Positions 39,634-46,870 of a stretch of DNA of 46,874 nt are shown in pieces; the first letter of the stretch is position 1; each line of letters begins with the position of its first letter. Both the position numbers and the translations under genes were made by a program. The notes beneath the pieces are model-generated. The model had not been told where the DNA came from. It was given only the letters and a program-made list of their open reading frames with translations, and searched no databases. The DNA lies in the IMG/VR virus record IMGVR_UViG_3300021959_000079, positions 1-46,874 of that record; one strand, written 5' to 3'. Origin of the DNA: a virus.

Positions 39634-40334
39634 TTAATCACTTTAGCTAATAATGTATTTTTGGTAATCCTGTTGTTTCCTTCTTTTCGTTTACTTCTTG
39701 GTATCTCGTCTAAGAAATTTTTTGCAATAGTATTACCACCTTTAATTAGTCTATCCAATAACTTCAAATCTGTCAAGGTCTTTTCTTCACATTTCTGAAA
39801 TCCAATTATGTGAGATCCTTTGACGGATAGTCCACCCATACCTGCATCAAAGCAAGTGAGTTTTTTATTTGAAGTGTTGTAAGTGTATAACATTTTTGCA
39901 CGGATAATATCCTCAGGGTTTACACTATCGTATTTGGTAAACCTTTTTGCAAATGGTAATTTCTTTACGAGTTGAGCAGGGGTCTTGATACGAACCCTAC
40001 GGACTGGTTTGTAATCATCACAATATCGGACAATATCCTTTTCTATACTTTCTATAAATTTTATAGTGTAGTCTTTATTCTTTAGAAAACTATAGGCTTC
40101 ATCCAACTGTTCACATTCTTCTTCGTTCTTGAGTTCGAAGATTGTATTCTCAAAGTATCCTTTCATGTGTTCTATGACACGAGAACTGTAGTCTAGTTTT
40201 TTGAGATAGTCGTACATAGAGAAGTTGGACTTATGATTGTCCATGATTTTATCAATTTCAAACTCGACATGATCCATGGCACTGAGTGCCTTGTTTCTCA
40301 TTCTTTCTTGAATACTAATCTTCTGACTTGTCAT
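39630..40334 (-). CDS. Conserved hypothetical phage protein
   Basis: 234 aa. Helical N-terminal half (residues 1-110, with FEIDKIMDNHKSNFSMYDYL), then VRIKTPAQLVKKLPFAKRF and the C-terminal LYTYNTSNKKLTCFDAGMGG with LSVKGSHIIGFQK. The 'YNTxNKKLTxFDA ... LxVKGSxIxGF' pattern is shared with cyanophage hypothetical proteins beside RNase H. No catalytic motif seen. Overlaps RNase H by 4 nt and the RimK-like gene by 20 bp. Confidence 0.6.
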   Translation of the reverse strand: MTSQKISIQERMRNKALSAMDHVEFEIDKIMDNHKSNFSMYDYLKKLDYSSRVIEHMKGYFENTIFELKNEEECEQLDEAYSFLKNKDYTIKFIESIEKDIVRYCDDYKPVRRVRIKTPAQLVKKLPFAKRFTKYDSVNPEDIIRAKMLYTYNTSNKKLTCFDAGMGGLSVKGSHIIGFQKCEEKTLTDLKLLDRLIKGGNTIAKNFLDEIPRSKRKEGNNRITKNTLLAKVIK

Positions 40335-41700
40335 AATCCACTTTCTTCGTCAACATAAACTTCCTTGCAGGATTGATCATAAGGTTTGCTCGTTTCATAA
40401 AATCTCTGTTTGCAAGGAAGGGTATTTGGTTCCTCTTATCTAACGAGACTTCCACCTCATAGTTCTTATTTAGAAATTTTACATCCAGCAAGACTACTGG
40501 TCTTTTCTCTGCAGGTTTCAATAGTTCGATTGTTCGTTCAAGTGGTTTGGTATATTTTTTTCCGTATGTGTTCCATGAGATATTCTTTCCTTTGATTACG
40601 ATGTCCTCTGCATGAAGGGAACACACCGTTGTGTTATTACCAGTATCGAGTTTGACCATTAGTTCTTCACCCTCGATTTCTATGGTTTCTAACACACCAC
40701 ATTCAGTTGCAGCCTTCTTCCATATATCTCTATCAAAGAATTCTTCTAACACAATTCTATTGATGTCTTCACCTATCACACTGGATATACCTTCGGTGCC
40801 AGGCGAGTGGTTGATCTCAATAATATAAGGTTCACCAGTTTCTCTATTTTTTGCAGGCATGAAATCCACACCTACCCATTGTCCATTTACTGCTTTTGCA
40901 GCGTTCAAGGCTGCATCCTTCTCTTTCTCTGTAAGTGTTATCTCTGTAGGTTTAGAACCCTGAGAGACATTAGAACGGAAGTCATCAATAATCTTAGGTC
41001 GTTTCATTGCACCTATGATCTTACGATTGAGGATAATAACTCTCACATCGTAGTCTTCTTCGATGTATTCTTGTAAGAGTAAGTCTGCATAAGGATCAAT
41101 CTTTGCAATCAATTGTACGGTAGACTGGAGTGATCTCTCTGTTTCAATCAACAGAACACCCACACCTTTAGAACCCTGCAATGTTTTCAACACCATAGGG
41201 AACTTATCATCAAGTGCTTCATGAGCACGATTGACTGCTTCAGGATCATCACTTGGTATCAATACGGTACGAGGTTGGTTCATACCCACCTCTTGTAAAC
41301 GAAGATATGCACGGAACTTATCTGAACATACTTCAATAGTTTCACGGAAGTTTGATATTGCAATACCGTATCTCTCAATCTGAGAAATCAAATCCATGTA
41401 AGAATCTTTTTGTGTAACATTACCACGAACAAGAACTAGTGTATCCATATCCAATTCAAAACCTTTATCATCACCCTCGTTGTGAATGGTGATGACCTCA
41501 GTGTCTTGATCTCTATTGATGAATGCACCGTTGATACGACAGTTATAAACTTCGATGCCCATCTTCTCTGCTTGTTTGACTAGTTTGAATGAGGTAGACT
41601 TATCGGTTTGTTCTTTAGGACGGTTAGCCAAGACAACTAGACGAAACTTATTGTTCGTAACTTTGTCGTCTCCTTTGACAGCCTCTAAAAAACTTTTCAT
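40315..41700 (-). CDS. rimK: RimK-like ATP-grasp ligase fused to an RimK-associated protease-like domain
   Basis: 461 aa. About residues 15-330 are a RimK/ATP-grasp ligase: RLVVLANRPKEQTDKS, ETIEVCSDKFRAYLRLQEVG, GSKGVGVLLIETER (the ATP-grasp GSxGxGV loop), LLLQEYIEEDYDVRVIILNR, WVGVDFMPAK and EINHSPGTEGI. Host RimK adds glutamates to ribosomal protein bS6. The last ~120 residues (VKLDTGNNTTVCSLHAEDI, VLLDVKFLNKNYEVEVSLDK) match the RimK-associated Zn-protease/retropepsin-like domain (DTGxxT). In bacteria these are separate neighbours. Here they are one protein. Overlaps a small nuclease gene by 4 nt. Confidence 0.88.
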   Translation of the reverse strand: MKSFLEAVKGDDKVTNNKFRLVVLANRPKEQTDKSTSFKLVKQAEKMGIEVYNCRINGAFINRDQDTEVITIHNEGDDKGFELDMDTLVLVRGNVTQKDSYMDLISQIERYGIAISNFRETIEVCSDKFRAYLRLQEVGMNQPRTVLIPSDDPEAVNRAHEALDDKFPMVLKTLQGSKGVGVLLIETERSLQSTVQLIAKIDPYADLLLQEYIEEDYDVRVIILNRKIIGAMKRPKIIDDFRSNVSQGSKPTEITLTEKEKDAALNAAKAVNGQWVGVDFMPAKNRETGEPYIIEINHSPGTEGISSVIGEDINRIVLEEFFDRDIWKKAATECGVLETIEIEGEELMVKLDTGNNTTVCSLHAEDIVIKGKNISWNTYGKKYTKPLERTIELLKPAEKRPVVLLDVKFLNKNYEVEVSLDKRNQIPFLANRDFMKRANLMINPARKFMLTKKVDYDKSED

Positions 41701-42026
41701 TTATGTAATCCGATAAAATACTCTGCATCCACAACAACCAAGGGTTTGTGATTATTTCTTTTGATCACCACGACAGGTTCGTATCCTTTACAGTTTGACT
41801 CTGCCTGTTCGTATGCTTTCCACACATTCACTGCTTCTTGATTCTTACATTCTACACTATAGGGAAACTTTTGTCTAGTGAGTTTTCCCATAATGATATC
41901 TTCACCTGAGGAACCCATAGGTCTTGATTCTAAATCTTCTGCATCAACTCCTAAGTGTTCAACAAGTTTGGTTGCAACCCATTGTTGTAGTCTACGACCT
42001 TTTGCTTTTGCACTTGATGTTTTCAT
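41697..42026 (-). CDS. Small PD-(D/E)XK nuclease-like protein
   Basis: 109 aa. SKAKGRRLQQWVATKLVEHL-type helix start, then SRPMGSSGEDIIMGKL with D43, YSVECKNQEAVNVWKAYEQA with E59-x-K61, and VVVIKRNNHKPLVVVDAEYF. The G-x-D ... E-x-K pattern fits a small resolvase-type or VRR-NUC-like nuclease. In marine T4-like phages a protein like this has been taken for a recombination or junction nuclease. A late promoter TATAAATA lies 11 bp upstream. ATGA overlap with the RimK-like gene. Confidence 0.7.
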   Translation of the reverse strand: MKTSSAKAKGRRLQQWVATKLVEHLGVDAEDLESRPMGSSGEDIIMGKLTRQKFPYSVECKNQEAVNVWKAYEQAESNCKGYEPVVVIKRNNHKPLVVVDAEYFIGLHK

Positions 42027-42037
42027 AACGATAATAC

Positions 42038-42045
42038 TATTTATA
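42038..42045 (-). promoter_or_regulatory. Late promoter overlapping the HesB stop
   Basis: TATAAATA on the minus strand; the TAA inside it is the stop codon of the HesB gene. The ATG of the nuclease gene lies 11 nt downstream. Confidence 0.65.
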
Positions 42046-42370
42046 TAGTAAAGGTAATACTTTCACCACATCCACACGATGCTTGTTCTTTGGGATTTAT
42101 AAAATCAAAATACTCGTTGAACCTTTCGACTTTGAAGTCTAAGGTCATACCGTCTAAGTAGGGAAGGGAATGTTTGTCAACTACGAACTGCAGTTGACCC
42201 ATGTCAACGAGTTCGTCTATACTCTCGTCAAATACATCATCAGTGTCAAAGACATATTTAAAACCACTACACCCCCCACCAGTAACACCCAATCGGATGT
42301 AGGTGAAATTGAGTTTAGCTTTCTTCTCAAGTAGTTTTTCAATTGCCTCATTTGTGATACCTAGTTCCAT
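42041..42370 (-). CDS. A-type Fe-S carrier (HesB/IscA/SufA)
   Basis: 109 aa, full length. RLGVTGGGCSGFKYVFDTDD (26-45) with C34, VDKHSLPYLDGMTLDFKVE, then ASCGCGESITFTI with C99 and C101: the three conserved cysteines of the family. A-type carriers deliver Fe-S clusters to apo-enzymes. In this phage a cluster-needing radical SAM enzyme lies about 6 kb downstream in the same direction. Marine T4-like phages often have this gene. Shares one base with the carbamoyltransferase C-terminal gene. Confidence 0.93.
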   Translation of the reverse strand: MELGITNEAIEKLLEKKAKLNFTYIRLGVTGGGCSGFKYVFDTDDVFDESIDELVDMGQLQFVVDKHSLPYLDGMTLDFKVERFNEYFDFINPKEQASCGCGESITFTI

Positions 42371-42960
42371 TAGAAATGTTTTGGTTTGATAAGTTCAAAA
42401 GGAATATGAATATCCTGATCTTCAGGAACATAGAGAAAGTTTATCTCACTACGATTGCAAGTGTCGATTGCATCGTAGATAGTCTCTACTAATGCTTCAC
42501 CACCTAGGTTGAATGAAGTGTTGAAGATAACAGGAACATCCGTGATACCATGAAACCCTTTGATCAAGTCGTAGTAGTTTGCATTCTGTTCTCGTGTCAC
42601 TGTTTGAATACGACAGGTTCCGTCTGCATGGACAATACTTGGTATCTTCTCGTATGCAATTTGTTTTGCTTGAATCGCAAAAGACATCCATGGGGAATCA
42701 TCCAGTGTCAACATTTCAAACCATTCGTGTGCATGTTCAGCCAATACACTTCCTGCAAAAGGACGATAGTCTTCTCGTTTCTTCACACCGTTGACAATTT
42801 GTTTTGCTTCAGGATGTCGTGGATCAAACATGATAGATCGATTACCCAATGCACGAGGGCCCCATTCGGACTCGCCTTGAAAGATCGCAACAATCTTTTG
42901 TTGATCAATCAATAAGTCTAATACCGTATCTAAGTCTCTGACTATTTCTGTTCTAATCAT
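42370..42960 (-). CDS. Carbamoyltransferase, C-terminal part (separate ORF)
   Basis: 196 aa. FQGESEWGPRALGNRSIMFD (27-46), DPRHPEAKQIVNGVKKREDY, RPFAGSVLAEHAHEWFEM, and CRIQTVTREQNANYYDLI with VPVIFNTSFNLGGEALVET: the Carbam_trans_C domain (GPRALGNRS, FRPFA, NTSFN). Bacterial NodU/CmcH/TobZ enzymes have both halves in one chain of ~540-600 aa. Here the N-terminal half is the upstream ORF, which overlaps by 8 nt. An SD AAGGAGACAACA precedes its own ATG, so two-subunit expression is planned rather than a random break. Confidence 0.9.
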   Translation of the reverse strand: MIRTEIVRDLDTVLDLLIDQQKIVAIFQGESEWGPRALGNRSIMFDPRHPEAKQIVNGVKKREDYRPFAGSVLAEHAHEWFEMLTLDDSPWMSFAIQAKQIAYEKIPSIVHADGTCRIQTVTREQNANYYDLIKGFHGITDVPVIFNTSFNLGGEALVETIYDAIDTCNRSEINFLYVPEDQDIHIPFELIKPKHF

Positions 42961-44089
42961 TGTTGTCTCCTTGTTTCAGATGTCGTTTCAACCACATACA
43001 TGCACCCAGTGCGGTTCCACCGTCATGAGGAATAGGATCCACAAAGAATTTATGCTCAGGGAATGCAGAGAGATACTTGTAGTTGTTGGTACAGTTCAAT
43101 GAGTACCCACCACTCAAAAGAATTTTATTGACATGAGGAAGCATGTCGATACCTTTTTGTATGATGTTGACGGAGTTGGTCAACGATTCTAATTCACATT
43201 GTTGTGCAACCGAGTATTGATTGAATGCATTCGGATGAACGGAACCGTAACTTGCCATACCCATGATCTTACCTGCAGCTCTTCCTTGATTATCACAACC
43301 AAACACTTTGGATAGATTACTAAAGTTCATACCTGAGGATGGTCGTGAAGAAATAACAATCTCCACACCGTCTCGATCTATGATCTCATCTTCCCAGTTG
43401 ACCAAACAATCGTAAGGAAGGTTAGGGAATGTCCACCCCATGTCGATAAGAAAACGATGGTTGGATAATCGTTGCCATATTTTTCTTGGTGTCTTGCCTG
43501 GCACACAATGATAGAGTGTTTCCATTTCTTGATGAGTGGGGTAAGTGTCGTACTCTGCATACACACCACCACCGTCCCATACGACTGCAAGACACTCTTC
43601 ACCTTTCCATGGTGACAGTGCATGAACACACTCTGCATGATACAGGTGATGTTCAAAGTCTAAGTGAAATTTTTTAAGTCCGACTTGTTCTGCAATGACT
43701 TGTGAAATCAATGCATCCGCGTCTTCCATGCGTTCTTCGGTGATCTCATAATCCTTGATCAGTTTTTGAATCGTGTCGTTAGAGAGTTGTTCGTTTTGAA
43801 ATACACGACAGAACTCCATCGACTTCAAACGATCACACACGATATCCTCGTAAGGGACACTCAGTTTGACACCCCTACGATCAAAGGTTGCAACAATCAG
43901 TTTATCAGGAGTAGGAATATTGCGTTGCACAATACACTGCAGTCCATCTTCGTTGCGTTTCATCATTTCATCCACTTCCCAATACTTCTGGCGTCTGAAC
44001 CGTGCTTCGTCAAAAACGAAGTCGATGGTGTCATCCGTAATGGATGCAACCGAAGTATCGTGTGAAATATTCACACCCAATATATTCAT
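42953..44089 (-). CDS. Carbamoyltransferase, N-terminal part (Kae1/NodU-like)
   Basis: 378 aa. NILGVNISHDTSVASITDDT (2-21) and FVFDEARFRRQKYWE match Carbam_trans_N; LDFEHHLYHAECVHALSPW with the metal/ATP-binding HHxxHA (HHLYHA) motif; LAVVWDGGGVYAEYDTYPT; and KILLSGGYSLNCTNNYKYL near the C-terminus. The family transfers carbamoyl from carbamoyl-phosphate to hydroxyl groups of natural products or sugars. The protein ends after CMWLKRHLKQG. Together with the downstream ORF it makes a full two-domain enzyme. The substrate is unknown; modified nucleotide or surface glycan are candidates. Confidence 0.9.
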   Translation of the reverse strand: MNILGVNISHDTSVASITDDTIDFVFDEARFRRQKYWEVDEMMKRNEDGLQCIVQRNIPTPDKLIVATFDRRGVKLSVPYEDIVCDRLKSMEFCRVFQNEQLSNDTIQKLIKDYEITEERMEDADALISQVIAEQVGLKKFHLDFEHHLYHAECVHALSPWKGEECLAVVWDGGGVYAEYDTYPTHQEMETLYHCVPGKTPRKIWQRLSNHRFLIDMGWTFPNLPYDCLVNWEDEIIDRDGVEIVISSRPSSGMNFSNLSKVFGCDNQGRAAGKIMGMASYGSVHPNAFNQYSVAQQCELESLTNSVNIIQKGIDMLPHVNKILLSGGYSLNCTNNYKYLSAFPEHKFFVDPIPHDGGTALGACMWLKRHLKQGDNND

Positions 44090-44092
44090 AAT

Positions 44093-44260
44093 TTATTTAC
44101 CGTAAAATTTTTCCAGTCTGTCTGCTGATAGTAATCTATCTGCTATCAACATATTTAGAGTTTGTCTTGAACCCTTTTGTTTTCCGTTTCGATATCCCAT
44201 GTAGTAACAAGTGGATACACATGCAGTGATGTACAATAGATGTACGATGTAAAGATCCAT
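44093..44260 (-). CDS. Small single-TM protein upstream of carbamoyltransferase
   Basis: 55 aa: MDLYIVHLLYITACVSTCYY (TM), then a basic stretch RNGKQKGSRQ and an amphipathic helix LIADRLLSADRLEKFYGK. Its ATG is joined to the preceding gene by TAATG at 44260, and it ends 3 bp before the carbamoyltransferase ATG. Function unknown. Confidence 0.6.
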   Translation of the reverse strand: MDLYIVHLLYITACVSTCYYMGYRNGKQKGSRQTLNMLIADRLLSADRLEKFYGK

Positions 44261-44469
44261 TATTCTTCTCCTTCTTTCTTTTGAAGATCAACGACCTTCT
44301 CTAATATTTCTTTTAGTGCCATGACTTCTGTCACATTGACAGCATCTTTTGGCACCTCTCTTACCTCTTGTGTTTTTTCTTCAATAGGTGGCTCAACCAT
44401 CAGTGGTGGTTGTACCATTTGACTATCTAAAAATAGTATGAGTGCAGTAAGCAGTAAAAATGTTTCCAT
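44260..44469 (-). CDS. Small protein with N-terminal TM and coiled-coil tail
   Basis: 69 aa from the ATG at 44469: METFLLLTALILFLDSQMVQ (TM), a Pro-rich spacer, then KEILEKVVDLQKKEGEE. The ATG has a GGGGAG SD and TAATG coupling to the upstream gene, which decides it against a start 12 bp upstream. Function unknown; spanin-like or membrane-anchored linker. Confidence 0.6.
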   Translation of the reverse strand: METFLLLTALILFLDSQMVQPPLMVEPPIEEKTQEVREVPKDAVNVTEVMALKEILEKVVDLQKKEGEE

Positions 44470-44690
44470 TAGACTCCCCAATCGTCAGGGTTCATATAAG
44501 TATCGTCCCCTGAGTTTGATTTTACTTTATAACGGTTGACGACTTTCTCTCGCCACCACGCCAAAAGTTTTGTTCCAAAAAAGCGTTCGATGGAATATAC
44601 TCCAAAGGCTCCCACACTAAACCAAAAGATCACACTGTATGTGGTCACGAAGATCCACATCGGTATATCAAAAAACCACCAATCCAACAT
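44469..44690 (-). CDS. Small TM protein
   Basis: 73 aa: LDWWFFDIPMWIFVTTYSVI, FWFSVGAFGVYSIERFF, then a basic segment LAWWREKVVNRYKVKSN. One or two TM helices at the N-terminus and a hydrophilic Asp-rich C-terminus (YMNPDDWGV). Unknown function; between two other small membrane proteins. Confidence 0.6.
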   Translation of the reverse strand: MLDWWFFDIPMWIFVTTYSVIFWFSVGAFGVYSIERFFGTKLLAWWREKVVNRYKVKSNSGDDTYMNPDDWGV

Positions 44691-44691
44691 A

Positions 44692-45006
44692 TCAATACCC
44701 CACTAAAAATTTTATCATATTGTTAATTAGAAAACCGAGACCGATACCGTTCAACAATATCAATGCACGGTCTTGCCATAGAATGGCAACCCATAACCAT
44801 AATCCCACACCAATCATACTAAAGCTCATATCAAGAAAGGCAAGTTCAGGTATGCCTCGCATCGACATACCGATCAATACAAAGACGGATGCAATCCATT
44901 TGACATACCACGACAAATCGTATTTCGGTGTCGCAGACTTGAATATGCGTTTACTGTTCTTTAGTTCTTTAGGATCAAAGTCCATCCACTTTTTCCATAC
45001 TGACAA
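44692..45006 (-). CDS. Conserved marine phage membrane protein (DUF6552-like)
   Basis: 104 aa. VKWIASVFVLIGMSMRGIPE, LAFLDMSFSMIGVGLWLWVA, ILWQDRALILLNGIGLGFL: three TM helices with conserved MRGIPE and WxDRALILLNxIGL motifs found in small cyanophage membrane proteins. It overlaps the DUF2693-like gene by 32 bp (ends differ in frame). Function unknown; accessory membrane protein. Confidence 0.65.
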   Translation of the reverse strand: MSVWKKWMDFDPKELKNSKRIFKSATPKYDLSWYVKWIASVFVLIGMSMRGIPELAFLDMSFSMIGVGLWLWVAILWQDRALILLNGIGLGFLINNMIKFLVGY

Positions 45007-45208
45007 TGGTACTTACCTCTATATCTTTCCATGCTTGAATCTCTTCATCAAACACAATTATTTTATCACTCTCCGATTGATGGAGAAACATGTTCGTGTT
45101 CAACAAGGATGCGATCATGGTGTGTTGTTTTCCTTCCGTAGTAAGCGAATTGTAAACCAGCCGATGTTTACCTTGTAATAGTTTTTCTCTTACTTTATGA
45201 AAGTCCAC
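44975..45208 (-). CDS. SH3-like DUF2693-type protein
   Basis: 77 aa from the chosen GTG at 45208: FHKVREKLLQGKHRLVYNSL, TTEGKQHTMIASLLNTNMFL, then IIVFDEEIQAWKDIEVSTIV. The 'MxFxxVREKLLxGxHRVxY' start and the terminal DxxxxAWKDI strand match the DUF2693-type small phage proteins. Start choice: the GTG is exactly 5 nt after a CATAAATA late promoter, and an upstream ATG (45229) would place the promoter inside the coding region. Both lack an SD. Function unknown. Confidence 0.6.
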   Translation of the reverse strand: MDFHKVREKLLQGKHRLVYNSLTTEGKQHTMIASLLNTNMFLHQSESDKIIVFDEEIQAWKDIEVSTIVSMEKVDGL

Positions 45209-45213
45209 GGAAT

Positions 45214-45221
45214 TATTTATG
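45214..45221 (-). promoter_or_regulatory. Late promoter (CATAAATA) overlapping the 2OG oxygenase stop
   Basis: CATAAATA, then ATTCC, then GTG. The TAA inside the box is the stop codon of the oxygenase gene. Same architecture as at 34058-34065. Confidence 0.55.
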
Positions 45222-45747
45222 CACGACATCGATACCAACCTACGAGAGAAATTCGTTGACCCAGTTCGACTGGAGTGACACGATGTTCTAAGAAAGAAGG
45301 GAACACACACCAATCCCCCTGTGAGAGTTGTACGACTCCCTCAGAGGTCTCTAATATGCCACCCCTACTTGCACCCTGCAATAACAAAATCGTACTCAAG
45401 GCACGAATGCTACCGTCTTCTGAGGGATGCGTTTGATCGTTGTGCCATGTGTAATGATCACCCTTATCGTAGACCGTATACTGCCACGGTTCACGATAGA
45501 GAAACCTTAGGTTCCAATCAGGGACAGCCTGCTTGACACCGTTCATAATATGAAGAAACTTTTCTTCGTATGCCTGTATCTCATGCACCCATGCCTGTTT
45601 CGATTGACGAATCATACTCTCTTTAGCCTTGGTCTTATGCACACCAATACCTGAGGTTTTCAACTCTTTGTATTTACAGATATCCAGTATATCCAAACAC
45701 TCGGCATCACTGAATACACTTTTTACGACATAGGGTTCCAGTCTCAA
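45217..45747 (-). CDS. 2OG-Fe(II) oxygenase (PKHD-type)
   Basis: 176 aa. TVYDKGDHYTWHNDQTH has the H102-x-D104 iron motif; FPSFLEHRVTPV provides H155; QRISLVGWY carries the 2OG-binding R165. The family hydroxylates proline, peptide or small-molecule targets with 2-oxoglutarate and O2. Common in marine T4-like phages; target unknown. It overlaps the downstream gene's promoter and the upstream DUF7220-like gene by 4 nt (TGATG). Confidence 0.92.
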   Translation of the reverse strand: MRLEPYVVKSVFSDAECLDILDICKYKELKTSGIGVHKTKAKESMIRQSKQAWVHEIQAYEEKFLHIMNGVKQAVPDWNLRFLYREPWQYTVYDKGDHYTWHNDQTHPSEDGSIRALSTILLLQGASRGGILETSEGVVQLSQGDWCVFPSFLEHRVTPVELGQRISLVGWYRCRA

Positions 45748-45977
45748 ACTTTTTGTCTCCCTCTTTTAGTAAAGAACCGATTGACGATATAGACTCTTGT
45801 GTATGCAAACACGGTCATGATCAGTGTTGAATAGGTGGCAATCCAAAAACTATCCAACACACTGAACCGATCAATCAGTATATACAACACAAGGATTTGG
45901 AGTGGGTAGTTGATCACCAAACCACTGAAGACCACCGAAGCAGTCCGTGCATGTATTTCTCTAACTTCTTGACTCAC
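45744..45977 (-). CDS. Two-TM membrane protein (DUF7220-like)
   Basis: 77 aa from GTG 45977: MSQEVREIHARTASVVFSGL, INYPLQILVLYILIDRFS, VLDSFWIATYSTLIMTVFAY, then RVYIVNRFFTKRGRQKV. Two hydrophobic segments and a basic tail resemble a small phage membrane family (DUF7220). A GGAG SD lies 9 nt upstream; a GTG at 46001 is the alternative. The start overlaps the 26-aa ORF. Confidence 0.6.
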   Translation of the reverse strand: MSQEVREIHARTASVVFSGLVINYPLQILVLYILIDRFSVLDSFWIATYSTLIMTVFAYTRVYIVNRFFTKRGRQKV

Positions 45978-46041
45978 GCCATTGTCTCCAATAGTAACCA
46001 CCGTAACCGTAGGGTGCAGACCGTAAACGATTGTAGATCAC
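45961..46041 (-). CDS. Tiny Tyr/Gly-rich ORF with GTG start
   Basis: 26 aa: MIYNRLRSAPYGYGGYYWRQ then WRESRS, from a GTG overlapping the stop of the preceding TM ORF (GTGA). Overlaps the start of the next gene by 17 bp. The composition is protein-like and similar short YGGYYW peptides occur in cyanophages, but such a short frame may be fortuitous. Confidence 0.35.
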   Translation of the reverse strand: MIYNRLRSAPYGYGGYYWRQWRESRS

Positions 46042-46151
46042 GGTAATGCAGGTATAGGATAGAGTGCAAACTCAGGTGTGTATATCGCACCGATAGCAGA
46101 AACCACTATCATAAAGAATATAAGAATGAGTATAGGCCAGTTATTATCCAT
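46038..46151 (-). CDS. Small single-TM peptide
   Basis: 37 aa: MDNNWPILILIFFMIVVSAI then GAIYTPEFALYPIPALP. One membrane helix. Its ATG is inside the last codons of the 111-aa gene and it couples to the next tiny ORF by GTGA. Function unknown. Confidence 0.5.
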   Translation of the reverse strand: MDNNWPILILIFFMIVVSAIGAIYTPEFALYPIPALP

Positions 46152-46479
46152 AGTAGTCTTGCCAACTGCCTTCGTGCCACTGTTCACTCCATTGATTCAC
46201 TGTATACCACAATGCATAGAAGTGTGCAGAAGTATCCATATCGTAACCTGCACCACCTTCACTATAAGGTGTCTCTAAGTATCTTACCAACTCTTCACAT
46301 TGTTCTAAGTGTTCTTCTGTGAAGTCTGCAAGATCATTCAACTCTAAGTACTCCATGAGAACATCATGCATTTCCTCTTCGTTTTCTTGGAACTGCAACT
46401 CGTCTCTCTTACCAATGACCTTAGACCAGTACCAGTCTTGTCTTAGATTGAATTTGCTTTCGTCATAAAATTCTGCCAT
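46144..46479 (-). CDS. Conserved acidic phage protein
   Basis: 111 aa. DESKFNLRQDWYWSKVIGKR (6-25), EEMHDVLMEYLELNDLADFT, then ETPYSEGGAGYDMDTSAHFY and ALWYTVNQWSEQWHEGSW. Acidic, aromatic-rich, predominantly helical. Preceded by a sigma70-like promoter and an AGGAG SD. No family recognised. Confidence 0.6.
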   Translation of the reverse strand: MAEFYDESKFNLRQDWYWSKVIGKRDELQFQENEEEMHDVLMEYLELNDLADFTEEHLEQCEELVRYLETPYSEGGAGYDMDTSAHFYALWYTVNQWSEQWHEGSWQDYYG

Positions 46480-46503
46480 TTTTTATCTCCTGTTATAGCA
46501 TTA

Positions 46504-46532
46504 TTATACTCGATGTTGGACGAGCTGTCTAG
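46504..46532 (-). promoter_or_regulatory. Sigma70-like early promoter (copy 5)
   Basis: TAGACA (46532-46527)-17 bp-TATAAT (46509-46504) on the minus strand, 25 bp upstream of the 111-aa gene ATG. About 120 bp of apparently non-coding sequence with short inverted repeats (GGGG...CCCC; ACTCC...GGAGT) lies upstream. Confidence 0.75.
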
Positions 46533-46653
46533 AGGGTTTTTGCTGCTGAAAAATTTTTTGCTTGGATTTATTTGAACTCCTTTGAGACTTTTGGGGTACC
46601 ACTTTACTCCCCTGCTATTTTTTCTAGGAGTCCCAAAATACTGTTTCTCCGAG

Positions 46654-46863
46654 CTATTCCGAGACTCTGCGTACCTCTACCACATGACCCTGCTTGTGCA
46701 GCTCTGAGGCCAACGACAGACCTGCCTTCATGCTCAGAGGTTTCTCACAGCGTTTCACGAGTTTGTGCGACCCATCGATATTGGTTATCTTGGTGTCGAT
46801 ACTGTATATCCATACAGTGCTTGTCTGTTTTTCGGCCATAGTGTAAGTGGGGGACTTTCTCAT
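46654..46863 (-). CDS. Small hypothetical protein near the right edge
   Basis: 69 aa from ATG 46863, or 61 aa from ATG 46839 (MAEKQTSTVWIYSIDTKITN). C-terminus SLASELHKQGHVVEVRRVSE. A G-run SD (GGGGGAA) sits 2 nt before the first ATG, which is very close; the second ATG has no SD. No family recognised. Confidence 0.5.
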   Translation of the reverse strand: MRKSPTYTMAEKQTSTVWIYSIDTKITNIDGSHKLVKRCEKPLSMKAGLSLASELHKQGHVVEVRRVSE

Positions 46864-46870
46864 TTCCCCC
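46849..46870. other. GGGGG/CCCCC hairpin at the right edge
   Basis: G-run (46849-46853) and C-run (46866-46870) pair with a 12-nt loop. It covers the SD and the first ATG of the last gene, so it could hold back that start. Confidence 0.3.

Noticed and set aside
44639-45178. 179-aa plus-strand ORF
   Set aside because: It covers three well-supported minus-strand membrane genes in antisense. No SD or recognised motif.
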